Shown: piece after piece, positions 32,393 to 41,733 of the stretch | How the letters are laid out: every line of letters starts with the position of its first letter | How positions within the stretch are numbered: position 1 is the first letter of the stretch | DNA from: Putridiphycobacter roseus | Lineage (GTDB): Bacteria; Bacteroidota; Bacteroidia; Flavobacteriales_D; Crocinitomicaceae | DNA length: 64,000 nt | Assembly: GCF_003234935.1 (NCBI RefSeq) | Contig: NZ_QKSB01000004.1 | Coordinates: 62,001-126,000, forward strand | Reading direction: 5' to 3' | Translations under genes and position numbers: made by a program | Notes under the pieces: model-generated | What the model was told of the DNA's origin: nothing | Database searches by the model: none | Seen by the model: only the letters and a program-made list of their open reading frames with translations

Positions 32393-33337
32393 TTATACTC
32401 CAATTTCTTTTCTAAAAGCTTCAGAATCTAATAACTTTTGAATGCCTTCTTCTATTGAAATCAAATCTCGATTTAATAAATTTAACATCTTTCTATTATC
32501 AGGTTGTCTTCTTTTCATGTCGCCAGAAGGCAACGGCGGTAAATGAATGATTTCCGATTTACTTTTAGTAATTTTTATTATTGTTTTTGCAAGATCAATA
32601 ATCGTAATTATTTTATCTCCGCCAACATTCACTACGTCGTTTACTATTTTATTTTCATTCAAAGCCTTTATACACATGTCAATATTATCTTCAACATAAC
32701 AAAAGGTTCTGGTCTGTTTACCGTCACCAAAAACAGTAATTGGTTCATTTTTTAATGCTTGTGAAATAAATTTCGCCATCACAAAGTCCGTCGTTTGATG
32801 CGGTCCGTAAGTATTAAAAAACCGGAATATCGTATAATCTAAACCATATTCTTGCTGGTAGGATCGACAAAAAGATTCTCCAACATTTTTTACTACAGCG
32901 TAAGGTAATTTAGAGTTTAATGGTGTAGTAGATTCATTCTGAGGAATACTAACTGGCTCTCCATATACTTCAGAGGAACTTGAAAAGAAAAATCTTTTTA
33001 CGCCAATATTTTTTGAAATATTTAATATGTTTTTTATCCCTTGGATATCTTCTAGCACTTTAACTGGATTTTCCTGTGTTCTTTGTACACCTACTAACGC
33101 AGCATAATGAAACACATAATCAAAGCGATTGGCCAACATTATTTCGGACAGTTCCGTTTTTTTATTGACATCTGCTTTAATAAATTTTAAATTGGATTGT
33201 GTTAAATCTAATTTTGAGAGTGAACCCGTTGACAAATCATCCACAACGGTAACTTTATTATTTTGATCTTCAATTAATTTTGCAGCTAATGCACTCCCAA
33301 CATTTCCAGCACCTCCAGTAATTAAAATTTTTCTCAT
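32393..33337 (-). CDS. NAD-dependent sugar epimerase/dehydratase (extended SDR)
   Basis: 314 residues. Rossmann motif GGAGNVGSALA at 8-18; catalytic Tyr146 and Lys150 in YAVVK, Ser in FFSSSSEVYGEP. Substrate is a nucleotide sugar; UDP-glucose 4-epimerase or a UDP-GlcNAc/glucuronate type are possible. It heads the operon and supplies an activated sugar for the transferases behind it. A TAnnTTTG box stands at 33357-33364. Confidence 0.9.
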   Translation of the reverse strand: MRKILITGGAGNVGSALAAKLIEDQNNKVTVVDDLSTGSLSKLDLTQSNLKFIKADVNKKTELSEIMLANRFDYVFHYAALVGVQRTQENPVKVLEDIQGIKNILNISKNIGVKRFFFSSSSEVYGEPVSIPQNESTTPLNSKLPYAVVKNVGESFCRSYQQEYGLDYTIFRFFNTYGPHQTTDFVMAKFISQALKNEPITVFGDGKQTRTFCYVEDNIDMCIKALNENKIVNDVVNVGGDKIITIIDLAKTIIKITKSKSEIIHLPPLPSGDMKRRQPDNRKMLNLLNRDLISIEEGIQKLLDSEAFRKEIGV

Positions 33338-33356
33338 AAAGTTGTGATTCAGGTCT

Positions 33357-33364
33357 CAAATTTA
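33357..33364 (-). promoter_or_regulatory. -7 promoter box of the polysaccharide operon
   Basis: TAAATTTG on the minus strand, 19 nt before the ATG at 33337. No TTG at -33. Confidence 0.55.
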
Positions 33365-33412
33365 ACCAATTTATTAAGGAATGAAAAGGAATTAAGAAAT
33401 AATTAACAGCCT

Positions 33413-34033
33413 TTACTTTTGAGAAAAATTCAACTCAAATGGCATTCGATTTACAATAGATCTACCCAAAGTAATCTCATCTGCATAATGCAATTCTGTT
33501 CCTACAGAAACGCCACGTGTCAGCGTGGTGATTTTTACTTTAAACGCACTAATCTTTCGGTATAGATAAAAATTAGTCGTATCCCCTTCCATGGATGTCG
33601 GTAAGGCCAAAATAACTTCCTCTACTGTATTCGATTTTAAGCGTTCAGAAAGCAAGGATATATTAAGGTCATTCGGACCAATACCTTCCATTGGGGATAT
33701 TATCCCCCCTAAAACATGATAAGTCCCAAAATACTGTTCGGTAGACTCTATAGCCATTACATCTCGGATATCCTCGACTACACAAATTATATTTTTATTT
33801 CTATTGGGCAACAAACAAATACTACACAACTTGGCATCTGTAATGTTTCCACAAGTTTCACAAGATGAAATATTTGCTTTCAAATGTTGAATAGAGCCTG
33901 CAAACTGCTGTAACTCTTCTTCATCTCGCTTTAGTAAGTTTAAAACAAGTCTTAAAGCTGTTTTTTTGCCTATCCCCGGAAGAGACGCAAAATGCTCTAC
34001 CACTTCCTCTAAATATTTTGAAGGTAAATTCAC
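33413..34033 (-). CDS. recR: Recombination mediator protein RecR
   Basis: 206 residues from the GTG at 34033, where the family's N-terminus (NLPSKYLEEVVEHFASLPGIG) begins; the frame is open to a GTG at 34048, but the -7 box lies there. Helix-hairpin-helix LPGIGKKTALRLVLNLL, Cys4 zinc finger (SCETCGNITDAKLCSIC) and a Toprim domain (ICVVEDIRDVMAIE) are intact. RecR works with RecO to load RecA on gapped DNA. Its promoter is divergent from that of menC and leaves only 4 nt before the GTG. Confidence 0.93.
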   Translation of the reverse strand: MNLPSKYLEEVVEHFASLPGIGKKTALRLVLNLLKRDEEELQQFAGSIQHLKANISSCETCGNITDAKLCSICLLPNRNKNIICVVEDIRDVMAIESTEQYFGTYHVLGGIISPMEGIGPNDLNISLLSERLKSNTVEEVILALPTSMEGDTTNFYLYRKISAFKVKITTLTRGVSVGTELHYADEITLGRSIVNRMPFELNFSQK

Positions 34034-34037
34034 GGTG

Positions 34038-34045
34038 CAAAAATA
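34038..34045 (-). promoter_or_regulatory. -7 promoter box of recR, abutting the start codon
   Basis: TATTTTTG on the minus strand, 4 nt from the GTG at 34033; indicates a leaderless or nearly leaderless mRNA. Confidence 0.5.
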
Positions 34046-34057
34046 CACTTTTTTTTC

Positions 34058-34065
34058 TACTTTTG
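34058..34065 (+). promoter_or_regulatory. -7 promoter box of menC
   Basis: TACTTTTG, 19 nt before the ATG at 34085. Divergent from, and 12 nt away from, the recR box. Confidence 0.5.
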
Positions 34066-34084
34066 TTCTTTAAGAAAACCATTC

Positions 34085-35107
34085 ATGTACGAAGCCTATT
34101 TCAAAAAAATCACTTTAAATTTTAAACAAGCAAGCGGCACTTCACGTGGTATATTGACCCAAAAAGATAGTTGGATATTGCATTTATTTCAAAGTGAAAA
34201 TCCAAATTTAATTGGAAAAGGAGAAGCATCTATCCTTACCTCTCTCTCCCCTGATTGGGACAGTCATTATGAAGAGAAGTTATTGGAAGTAGCAAAAAAC
34301 ATCAACCTTTACCTCCACCGTTTGGATTTACTGAATGCTTTTCCTTCGATTCAATTTGCCATAGAATCGGCACTATTAGATTTGAATAACGGGGCCAAGT
34401 TCATTCTTTTCCCTGCCATTTTTGAAGCTCCCGACACAAAAATTCCAATCAACGGATTAATATGGATGGGTTCTGAAAAATTTATGCTGACGCAAATAGC
34501 GGAAAAAATTAAAGCGGGATTTACTTGTATTAAAATGAAAATAGGCGCTATCGATTTTGAAAATGAAATAAATATCTTAAAATCAATTAGAGCACAATAC
34601 CCCCCAAACGAAATTGAACTTAGGGTAGATGCAAATGGTGCTTTTTCTCCCGACACTGCTTTAGACAAGCTAAGAGCACTTAGTGACCTAGCCATTCATT
34701 CCATTGAACAACCAATCAAACCAGGCCAAAGGGAAGCAATGGCTGCCCTATGTAAATTGACTCCCCTACCCATTGCATTAGATGAAGAATTGATAGGTAT
34801 TTATGATAAAAAAGAAAAAGAAACTTTACTTAAAAACATAAAGCCACAATTTATTATTTTAAAACCTAGCCTAATTGGCGGTATGCGTGGTACTGATGAA
34901 TGGATTGAACTTGCCGATAAATATGAAATTAAATGGTGGATTACCTCAGCCTTGGAAAGTAATATTGGTTTAAATGCGATAGCACAATATACTTTCACTA
35001 AAAACAATCCCCTTCCCCAAGGATTAGGTACTGGTAGTTTGTTTACGAACAATCTCCCTCCCTTCCTTCAAGTTAAGAAAGGTCATCTTCATTTAAATCT
35101 TGTATGA
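34085..35107 (+). CDS. menC: o-Succinylbenzoate synthase (enolase superfamily)
   Basis: 340 residues of the muconate-lactonising/OSBS group. The catalytic KxK is in CIKMKIG, metal ligands are in ELRVDANGAF (Asp), IEQP (Glu) and LDEE (Asp), and the second acid-base lysine is in ILKPSLIGG. The GLGTGSLFTNN end is characteristic of Bacteroidota OSBS. It dehydrates SHCHC to o-succinylbenzoate in menaquinone synthesis. The closely related dipeptide epimerases are an alternative. No other men genes are nearby. The 3' end overlaps the convergent oxidoreductase gene by 35 nt. Confidence 0.85.
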   Translation: MYEAYFKKITLNFKQASGTSRGILTQKDSWILHLFQSENPNLIGKGEASILTSLSPDWDSHYEEKLLEVAKNINLYLHRLDLLNAFPSIQFAIESALLDLNNGAKFILFPAIFEAPDTKIPINGLIWMGSEKFMLTQIAEKIKAGFTCIKMKIGAIDFENEINILKSIRAQYPPNEIELRVDANGAFSPDTALDKLRALSDLAIHSIEQPIKPGQREAMAALCKLTPLPIALDEELIGIYDKKEKETLLKNIKPQFIILKPSLIGGMRGTDEWIELADKYEIKWWITSALESNIGLNAIAQYTFTKNNPLPQGLGTGSLFTNNLPPFLQVKKGHLHLNLV

Positions 35108-36200
35108 TCATATTGGCCAACTGCGCTCCCACCATACTCCCAATTGCTATGCCCATTCCACCTAATTTTACGGCGACAAATTGATGTAAGCCTACTTTTT
35201 TTACAATCGGATTCTTATCTGCGCCAAACGCCATAATTCCGCTCCAATAATAATCGATTTCAAAGGCTTGATTTGGTAATATAATACGCGCCAATTTATC
35301 CTTTAAATCAAGTTGAATCTTTTCATTAATGCCAAATTCCGTGGTTGCTTCCCCAGCCTTATCTATGGATCGGCCACCTCCAAAAATTACTCTGTTTTTA
35401 TAATTCCTAAAATAATAGTAACCTGCATCAAAATGGTAAATCCCCTGAAAAGAAAGTTTTTTTAATGGCTTGGTCACCAAAACTTGGCCTCGACCAGGTG
35501 CTATTATTAAGTCTGGCAATATCAGTGAGGTAAATGCATTCGTACAAAAAGCTATTTTTTTAACCAATAATGGAAGTGATGAATGAACCAAGTGAATGCC
35601 GTTTTCTGTCCTTTTAATACTTTTCACTGTATAGCCTGTTTTAATTTCTACACCTAACCTTAAAGCAATATTTATTAAGGATTGCATCAATAAACCAGTA
35701 TTCAAACTGCCCTCTAAATGATTTTCAATTAACATTTTTACGCCACCACCAAATACACTTTTTTTATGAGATACAGAGAAAGCTTTACGCCCTAAAATAG
35801 CATTGGTTTTTTCATTTACAGCTGCCATTATATCTAAGTCAACTTGGGCTTCACCAAACAATAACTCGTGACTACCATTTTCCTGATAATCCATATTTTT
35901 CTCTCCTAACCTCCCTTTCAACATGGCCAAACCCTCGTAACGCATTTGCATTAAACCAACTACCTCATCTAGGGAATTATGCTGCAAATCATCCACGATT
36001 TCTGTAAAGCTTCCTACACAAGCAAATCCAGCATTTTTAGTACTCGCCCCCGTTGGTAACAATCCCCTTTCTAAAATAACGACTTTTAAATTTTTATCTG
36101 CCTCTTTAATCGAAATAGCGGTTGACAAACCAACAATACCTGCACCTACAATACCTATGTCGTATGATTGAAAGTGTTCTTTTTCCCAAAATGATAACAT
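35073..36200 (-). CDS. FAD-dependent oxidoreductase (DAO family)
   Basis: 375 residues from the ATG at 36200; a TTG at 36227 is a less likely start. FAD dinucleotide site IGIVGAGIVGLSTAISI, DAO motif GASTKNAGFACVG, and C-terminal WSGIMAFGADKNPIVKKVG and LGGMGIAIGSMVGAQLA. D-amino-acid or glycine oxidase-like enzymes, including the GcvT-associated ones, share this layout; the substrate cannot be named. No signal peptide. Converges on and overlaps menC by 35 nt. Confidence 0.87.
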   Translation of the reverse strand: MLSFWEKEHFQSYDIGIVGAGIVGLSTAISIKEADKNLKVVILERGLLPTGASTKNAGFACVGSFTEIVDDLQHNSLDEVVGLMQMRYEGLAMLKGRLGEKNMDYQENGSHELLFGEAQVDLDIMAAVNEKTNAILGRKAFSVSHKKSVFGGGVKMLIENHLEGSLNTGLLMQSLINIALRLGVEIKTGYTVKSIKRTENGIHLVHSSLPLLVKKIAFCTNAFTSLILPDLIIAPGRGQVLVTKPLKKLSFQGIYHFDAGYYYFRNYKNRVIFGGGRSIDKAGEATTEFGINEKIQLDLKDKLARIILPNQAFEIDYYWSGIMAFGADKNPIVKKVGLHQFVAVKLGGMGIAIGSMVGAQLANMIIQDLNEDDLS

Positions 36201-36252
36201 GTACCTTTTTTCTGTGAAACTAATCAATTCTATTAACTTGTAATAACAGCCA

Positions 36253-36284
36253 TAAAAAAACCATGTCTTTTACAACATGGTTCA
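36253..36284 (-). terminator. Terminator of the small lipoprotein gene
   Basis: Stem AACCATGT/ACATGGTT (36259-36266 with 36275-36282) followed by a T-run on the minus strand. Confidence 0.8.
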
Positions 36285-36306
36285 TTAAACACAAAAATAA
36301 AAAAAA

Positions 36307-36870
36307 TTAACTCTCTACATCAATACTGATCGTATACTCCCCTGAAGTTAACCCTGTTGCACCTGCCACACCAATAATAATAGAATATGGATTCGTTGTT
36401 GCATTTAAATACAAATGCTTTTCACCTGTTATAGCATAAGAATTGGACGGTGCTGCTTCACAGCTAACACAAGATGAAATATTTGGTGGAATTGTTTTAT
36501 CTCCTGCTCCTTTAGAATAAGCATAAATCGCAATATCATCTGAAGAATTTGTCGCATTTAAAAAAATATCAATGGTTGTTTGTTTCGGTATATCTATTTG
36601 ATAAAACACATGATTCCCCTCAAACCAAGACTTTCCTGGTTCCACAAAACAAGCCATTGAACTGTTCCATGCCCAAGATAAATCACTTAATTTCTCGCCA
36701 TTAGAAAGGTTCCCTTTAAAGGTTTGGTCTCCATCAGGCAACTCTGTTAATTTACTACCGACATTAGATATAGGTTCCTCTATCACTTCTTCTTCTTCTT
36801 CTTTCTTTTTACATGCTGTAAAAGCAATTATTACCACTAGTAAAAGTGAAAATAGTCCTGATTTTTTCAT
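36307..36870 (-). CDS. Small lipoprotein, unknown function
   Basis: 187 residues, lipoprotein signal ending AFTAC (Cys20) followed by KKKEEEEE, a typical linker in Bacteroidota. The rest is beta-rich, with a single-unit look of a PPC-like (pre-peptidase C) domain: IDIPKQTTIDIFLNATNSSDDIAIYAY and the GLTSGEYTISID end. The CVSCEA pair could be a disulfide. No recognised family beyond that. It stands alone with its own terminator. Confidence 0.72.
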   Translation of the reverse strand: MKKSGLFSLLLVVIIAFTACKKKEEEEEVIEEPISNVGSKLTELPDGDQTFKGNLSNGEKLSDLSWAWNSSMACFVEPGKSWFEGNHVFYQIDIPKQTTIDIFLNATNSSDDIAIYAYSKGAGDKTIPPNISSCVSCEAAPSNSYAITGEKHLYLNATTNPYSIIIGVAGATGLTSGEYTISIDVES

Positions 36871-37190
36871 AAAATATTGTTTTAAATTAAGTTGTTTTAG
36901 GAATTAAATTGTCCCTGTTTGTGTTACAATTTTAATTAATTACGAGGCTTACAACCAAGTAAAAACAGCCTAATCTTCGCAAAACAGGCAAATTTCATCC
37001 ATTCGGGTGAGTCTATTTGAGCAAGCTTAACCCAAATTAGTGAGTGTATTTATTATATCATTTGGAGTCCATCCACATTTTTATCAAAATTAACATAGGT
37101 TAAAAAATCAACATCACTTACTTTTTCGATAAATTATTAGTTTAAAAGAAACTATATTTGCAAAATATATAATTTAAAAAAAGAACTCAA
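36871..37190. other. 320-nt intergenic region, no gene seen
   Basis: Both flanking genes point away from it, so it should hold two promoters. Only one good -7 box is seen (37153-37160, for the YceI gene). No RNA gene, repeat or open frame could be supported. Confidence 0.6.
37153..37160 (+). promoter_or_regulatory. -7 promoter box of the YceI gene
   Basis: TATATTTG, 30 nt before the ATG at 37191. Confidence 0.55.
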
Positions 37191-37847
37191 ATGAAAAAAT
37201 TAATTTTATCAGCTTTCACATTAGCATTACTGGTTTCATCTTGTAATAATAACGGAGAAAAAGTGGACGCTAAAGACGCAGAAAATGTAGAAGTGATTGA
37301 AACAGAAAGTACAGTTACGCTTTCAACTATTGATGAAGCAAGTACAATTGAATGGTTCGCCTCTCACTTAGGTGGAGTTGCACCAAGATTTGGTAAAATA
37401 GGTATCCAAAGTGCAGAAGTTTTAGTAAACAATGGAGAATTATCTAATGCAACAGTAATCATTGACTTGAATACTTTGACGGTTGAAAATTTTGAAGGAG
37501 ACGAAGAGCAAACCAACAAATTAACCGGTCACTTAAAAAGTGCTGATTTCTTTAATGTAGAAGTGAATCCAACTGCTAAATTTGAATTGACAAGTATTGC
37601 AGACGGTGACGATACTTATAACAGTAAGGTTACAGGAAACTTAACAATCCTTGATTCTACTAAAAGTATTTCTTTCTTAGCTAATATCTCTAGCTCTAAT
37701 GAAGCTGTTTCTATACAATCTCAAAAATTTGCAATTGATAGAACAAATTGGGGTATGTTATACCACGTAGAAGGTAGTGAAGGTGTACCAACTGATTATT
37801 TAATTTCTAATGAAGTTGGATTCATCATCAGTGTAAACGTTAAATAA
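37191..37847 (+). CDS. YceI family lipoprotein
   Basis: 218 residues with lipoprotein signal MKKLILSAFTLALLVSSC (Cys18) and an acidic spacer. The YceI lipocalin-like domain covers about residues 45-218: STIEWFASHLGG, DFFNVEVNPTAKFELTSI, the VTGNLTILDSTKSISF strand pair and FAIDRTNWGMLY. YceI proteins bind polyprenyl or other lipid-like ligands in the periplasm. It is a single-gene unit with a strong terminator. Confidence 0.92.
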   Translation: MKKLILSAFTLALLVSSCNNNGEKVDAKDAENVEVIETESTVTLSTIDEASTIEWFASHLGGVAPRFGKIGIQSAEVLVNNGELSNATVIIDLNTLTVENFEGDEEQTNKLTGHLKSADFFNVEVNPTAKFELTSIADGDDTYNSKVTGNLTILDSTKSISFLANISSSNEAVSIQSQKFAIDRTNWGMLYHVEGSEGVPTDYLISNEVGFIISVNVK

Positions 37848-37870
37848 AATTACCTAGTTTTATATTTTAT

Positions 37871-37904
37871 AAAAAACACGCCCATAAAAAGGCGTGTTTT
37901 TTTT
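37871..37904 (+). terminator. Terminator of the YceI gene
   Basis: Stem AAAACACGCC/GGCGTGTTTT (37873-37882 with 37891-37900) with a T-run. Confidence 0.85.
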
Positions 37905-38037
37905 GTCTCAAAGTTTTTTTAAATGCTGTAATTTTGGACTTAGGATTACAAAATTATTCTGTTTTTGTTGGCGATACATTCTTCTATCCATACAATGTTT
38001 CTTATCTTTAAAAGATCTATTTTAAAATCAAAACTAA

Positions 38038-41000
38038 ATGATTCCAAATTTAAAAATCTACTTACTAGTAACCTTTTGCTTAAGTTTTATTTTTCATGGG
38101 CAAGTTTTTGCGCAAACGACAATTCCATTGTATTTAAAAGCAAAGACCATTCAAGTTGAAAAAGCAGAGAAATATAAAGAAGTAGCCATTAAATTAGAAA
38201 ATGAACTTAGTATCAATGGAAAGATATATCGAATAATTCAATTTAAAACATTGCCTAACCATACCGAAAAATTAGCCCTTAAGAAATTAGGCGTGGAACT
38301 GCTTAATTATTTACCAAAAAACAGTTTCTACGCTGCAATTAAAACAAACACTAAAAAAAGCGTACTTAATGCTTTTCATGTCCATAATATTATTTCCATA
38401 GCACCAAGCTATAAACTTTCTAAAGAATTATACTTAGATGAAATTGGTTCATGGGCAATAAACAAAAACACCATTAGCTTGAATGGTATTTATTTCAAAG
38501 GCATACCTAAAGAATCAGTAATCCGTAAATTAGAAAGCATTGGCGCAACTATTATACAGGTAAATGAAGTAGAAATTGTACAATTTTCTATAAAAAAATC
38601 TCAACTACCATTGGTATATAGTTTACCTTCATTTTATTACTTTGAACAAATTGACGCCCCTTCAGAACCTGAGAATTTAGTCGGTGTTACCGATCACCGA
38701 AGTAATACTTTGGCTACCGCTTATGAAAATGGTTTGAAATATGACGGAACAGGAGTTACTGTGATGATGCAAGACAACAGTGTATTAAATCAACATATCG
38801 ACTACCAAGGTCGTTTTTTTAATGGTAATGCTGCCCAAACAGGCGATCATGGAGAGCATGTGGGAGGTATTATTGGCGGCGCAGGAAACCTTGATCCAAC
38901 TTCAAGAGGTATGGCTTTTGGCGCAGATATACTCGTTTACAATTTTAACAATACCAATTACAACACTGTTCCTAGTCTAGTAACCAATAACGATTTAACA
39001 ATCACCTCAAAAAGTTATGGTAATGGGCTAAATGCAGGATACACCAGTTTGGCAAGTCAACTTGACCAACAAATAAGGATGATGCCTGCCTTGGTGCATG
39101 TTTTTTCTGCTGGAAATTCAAACGGTAGTGGTACTACTGCTGCGGGTAGTCAATGGGTAAATATTACCGGAGGCCATAAAGCAGGGAAAAATGTAATCGC
39201 GGTAGGAAATGTTACGGAATCCGACGCAATAGCAAGCTCCAGTAGTCGTGGTCCTAGTGCAGACGGACGAATCAAACCAGATATCTGTGCCGTAGGTACT
39301 AATGTGTATTCTACTATAGAACCTAATAATTATGGGAATAAAACAGGCACTTCCATGGCTTGTCCTGGCGTGGCAGGAACATTGGCACAATTATATCAAG
39401 CTTATAAGGAATTGAATAGTGGTAACAATCCGCCTTCAGGACTAATTAAAGCCACCGTTTTAAATACAGGAAAAGATTTAGGAAATCCCGGACCAGATTA
39501 TATTTATGGCTGGGGTAGAATAAATGCCAGAAAGGCATACGAAACAGTTTTTAATAATGCATATATTATAGATAACATCACCAATGGAACAAATGACTTA
39601 CATACTGTTACGGTACCAAATGGCATTAAACAATTAAAAGTAATGGTTTATTGGACCGATTATGAAGGTTCTGCAAACGCATCTTTGGCATTGGTGAACG
39701 ATATTAATATGACCATTACAGATCCCACTTCTACGCAGTTATTACCATGGACATTATCCACTACTCTAAATGCTACTGCCTTAAATACACCTGCCGTACC
39801 TGGGGTGGATAATCGAAACAATATGGAACAAATTAGTGTTAACAATCCAATACCAGGTGTTTATACGATTGATATTAATGGCTTTTCGATTCCACAAGGA
39901 CCACAAGAATATTATATTGTATACGAAATGGTTACTGAAGACGTGGTTTTAACTTACCCTATTGGCGGTGAAAGTTTTGACCCTACCAAAAATGAGATTA
40001 TTAGATGGGATGCACAGGGGGATACTAATCCTTTTAGTATTGACTATTCTGTTGACAATGGTGTTTCATGGACAAATATTGCAAACAGTATCCCTGCGAG
40101 TTCCCGTTTTTATACTTGGAATGTTCCGAACGGCATAGCTACTGGGGAAGCTTTAGTAAGAATAACTCGTGGCGGAAACACCAGCGAGTCACACGAAAAT
40201 TTTTCTATCATAGGTGTACCAACAGGTTTAAATATTGATTGGGTTTGTGCCGATTCAATGCATGTGTCTTGGAATGCAGTTACTGACGCTACTGGTTACG
40301 AAGTAAGTTTACTCGGTAATAAATACATGGACTCCATTGGGTTTACTACGAATACTGAATTAACCATTTCAATAAATGCTGGACAAGAAAATTGGTGGAG
40401 TGTAAAAGCGCTAGAAGCAAGTACGAATTGTATTGGACGTAGAGCGCTTGCTGTTTATCAAGCCATTGGAGTGGTAAACTGCTTAATTCCAATAGACGCT
40501 GCCATTACCAATGACGGTTCTTTTAATGGCACCACTTTTTTAGAGTGCATTGCGCCTAATGGTTATGATTTGTCTATAGAATTATTCAATAACGGTTCCT
40601 CTTCCCTTTCTAACATACCCGTCTATTACCAATTAAATAATGGGAGCATCATTTCAGAAAGTTATAACGGAACACTGAATCCAGGTGCCAATGTAACACA
40701 TACTTTTTTAAATCAAGTAGCTGCATTAAATGGTGCAAATGAACTCGTAATCTGGGTAAATTACGCCAATGATGGAAATGGCTTAAATGATTCTTTATTT
40801 TATAATTTCAATTATAGTAATAGCCCTCCAGTCTCTTTGCCATGGTCTGAAGATTTTGAAGACTTTCAGTTGTGTGGAACTGCAAGTAATTGCGAAGAAG
40901 AAATTTGTCCAACTATTCATGATTTCATCAATGCAGCAAATGGCATAACAGATGATATTGATTGGAGAACAAATGAAGGAAATACTCCTTCTGCATCTAC

Positions 41001-41643
41001 TGGACCAACAACAGATTTTAATCCAGGAAATAATAGTGGAAAATACCTGTATTTAGAACCTTCCGCAACACCTGTTTGTACAAACAAGGAAGCATACTTA
41101 ATTAGTCCTTGCTTAAGTATTGAAGCAGCTTCTATTTTAAAATTTGGCTACCATATGTATGGCACCAATATTGGATCTTTACATGTTGATGCATATGTAA
41201 ATGATAACTGGGTAAATGATATTACACCTGCTATAGCAGGGAATAAAGGAAATCAATGGTTAGTCCAAACGGTAGATTTAAGTGCCTATAATGGGCAGAT
41301 TATTAACCTTAGATTTAGAGGGATTACTGGAGATGGATTTAGAAGTGACATGGCAATTGATGATATTCAAGTGCTAAGCACCCTGCATACAACTGCCTTT
41401 GATTTAGAAAAGGAATTCTCCATCTATCCTAACCCTTCTAATGGAAATTATAACTATTCATACCATGGAGATGAAGCAATTAAAATAAGTATTAGTGATG
41501 CAAATGGTAAAGTTATTTATACACAACAGTTATCAGGAACAGAGGCTGGTGCTATTGATATAAGTAATTATGCAAACGGTGTTTATTTCGTTGAAATTCA
41601 ATCCGACTTAAATAAATCAATCAAAAAAATCATTAAATATTAA
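38038..41643 (+). CDS. Large secreted S8 protease with T9SS sorting tail
   Basis: 1201 residues with a signal peptide near MIPNLKIYLLVTFCLSFIFHG. The prodomain runs to about residue 225. The triad is Asp246 (MMQDNS, which differs from the usual DTG/DSG form), His271 (DHGEHVGG) and Ser439 (GTSMACPG). After the catalytic domain come a jelly-roll P-like part (about 520-640), an Ig-like unit, a fibronectin type III-like part (WVCADSMHVSWNAV) and a MAM-like domain (DEAYLISPCLSIEA region). The last 75 residues (FSIYPNPSNGNY ... ANGVYFVEIQ) form a T9SS type A tail. Probably an exported degradative protease. No partner gene is obvious. Confidence 0.9.
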   Translation: MIPNLKIYLLVTFCLSFIFHGQVFAQTTIPLYLKAKTIQVEKAEKYKEVAIKLENELSINGKIYRIIQFKTLPNHTEKLALKKLGVELLNYLPKNSFYAAIKTNTKKSVLNAFHVHNIISIAPSYKLSKELYLDEIGSWAINKNTISLNGIYFKGIPKESVIRKLESIGATIIQVNEVEIVQFSIKKSQLPLVYSLPSFYYFEQIDAPSEPENLVGVTDHRSNTLATAYENGLKYDGTGVTVMMQDNSVLNQHIDYQGRFFNGNAAQTGDHGEHVGGIIGGAGNLDPTSRGMAFGADILVYNFNNTNYNTVPSLVTNNDLTITSKSYGNGLNAGYTSLASQLDQQIRMMPALVHVFSAGNSNGSGTTAAGSQWVNITGGHKAGKNVIAVGNVTESDAIASSSSRGPSADGRIKPDICAVGTNVYSTIEPNNYGNKTGTSMACPGVAGTLAQLYQAYKELNSGNNPPSGLIKATVLNTGKDLGNPGPDYIYGWGRINARKAYETVFNNAYIIDNITNGTNDLHTVTVPNGIKQLKVMVYWTDYEGSANASLALVNDINMTITDPTSTQLLPWTLSTTLNATALNTPAVPGVDNRNNMEQISVNNPIPGVYTIDINGFSIPQGPQEYYIVYEMVTEDVVLTYPIGGESFDPTKNEIIRWDAQGDTNPFSIDYSVDNGVSWTNIANSIPASSRFYTWNVPNGIATGEALVRITRGGNTSESHENFSIIGVPTGLNIDWVCADSMHVSWNAVTDATGYEVSLLGNKYMDSIGFTTNTELTISINAGQENWWSVKALEASTNCIGRRALAVYQAIGVVNCLIPIDAAITNDGSFNGTTFLECIAPNGYDLSIELFNNGSSSLSNIPVYYQLNNGSIISESYNGTLNPGANVTHTFLNQVAALNGANELVIWVNYANDGNGLNDSLFYNFNYSNSPPVSLPWSEDFEDFQLCGTASNCEEEICPTIHDFINAANGITDDIDWRTNEGNTPSASTGPTTDFNPGNNSGKYLYLEPSATPVCTNKEAYLISPCLSIEAASILKFGYHMYGTNIGSLHVDAYVNDNWVNDITPAIAGNKGNQWLVQTVDLSAYNGQIINLRFRGITGDGFRSDMAIDDIQVLSTLHTTAFDLEKEFSIYPNPSNGNYNYSYHGDEAIKISISDANGKVIYTQQLSGTEAGAIDISNYANGVYFVEIQSDLNKSIKKIIKY

Positions 41644-41680
41644 GACTGTTTTAAATAAGTATTATTTTAACATTTAATTT

Positions 41681-41713
41681 AAAAACCTTGGCCTTAAACG
41701 ACCAAGGTTTTTT
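41681..41713 (+). terminator. Terminator after the T9SS S8 protease
   Basis: Stem AAACCTTGG/CCAAGGTTT (41683-41691 with 41702-41710) with a T-run. It directly precedes the -7 box of the next gene. Confidence 0.78.
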
Positions 41714-41720
41714 ACTTTTG
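41713..41720 (+). promoter_or_regulatory. -7 promoter box of the CotH-like gene
   Basis: TACTTTTG, 13 nt before the ATG at 41734. Confidence 0.5.
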
Positions 41721-41733
41721 AATAAAAAATTAT

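Noticed and set aside
28081..33337. Horizontally acquired island
   Set aside because: No integrase, transposase, flanking repeat or tRNA scar, and base composition looks like the rest.
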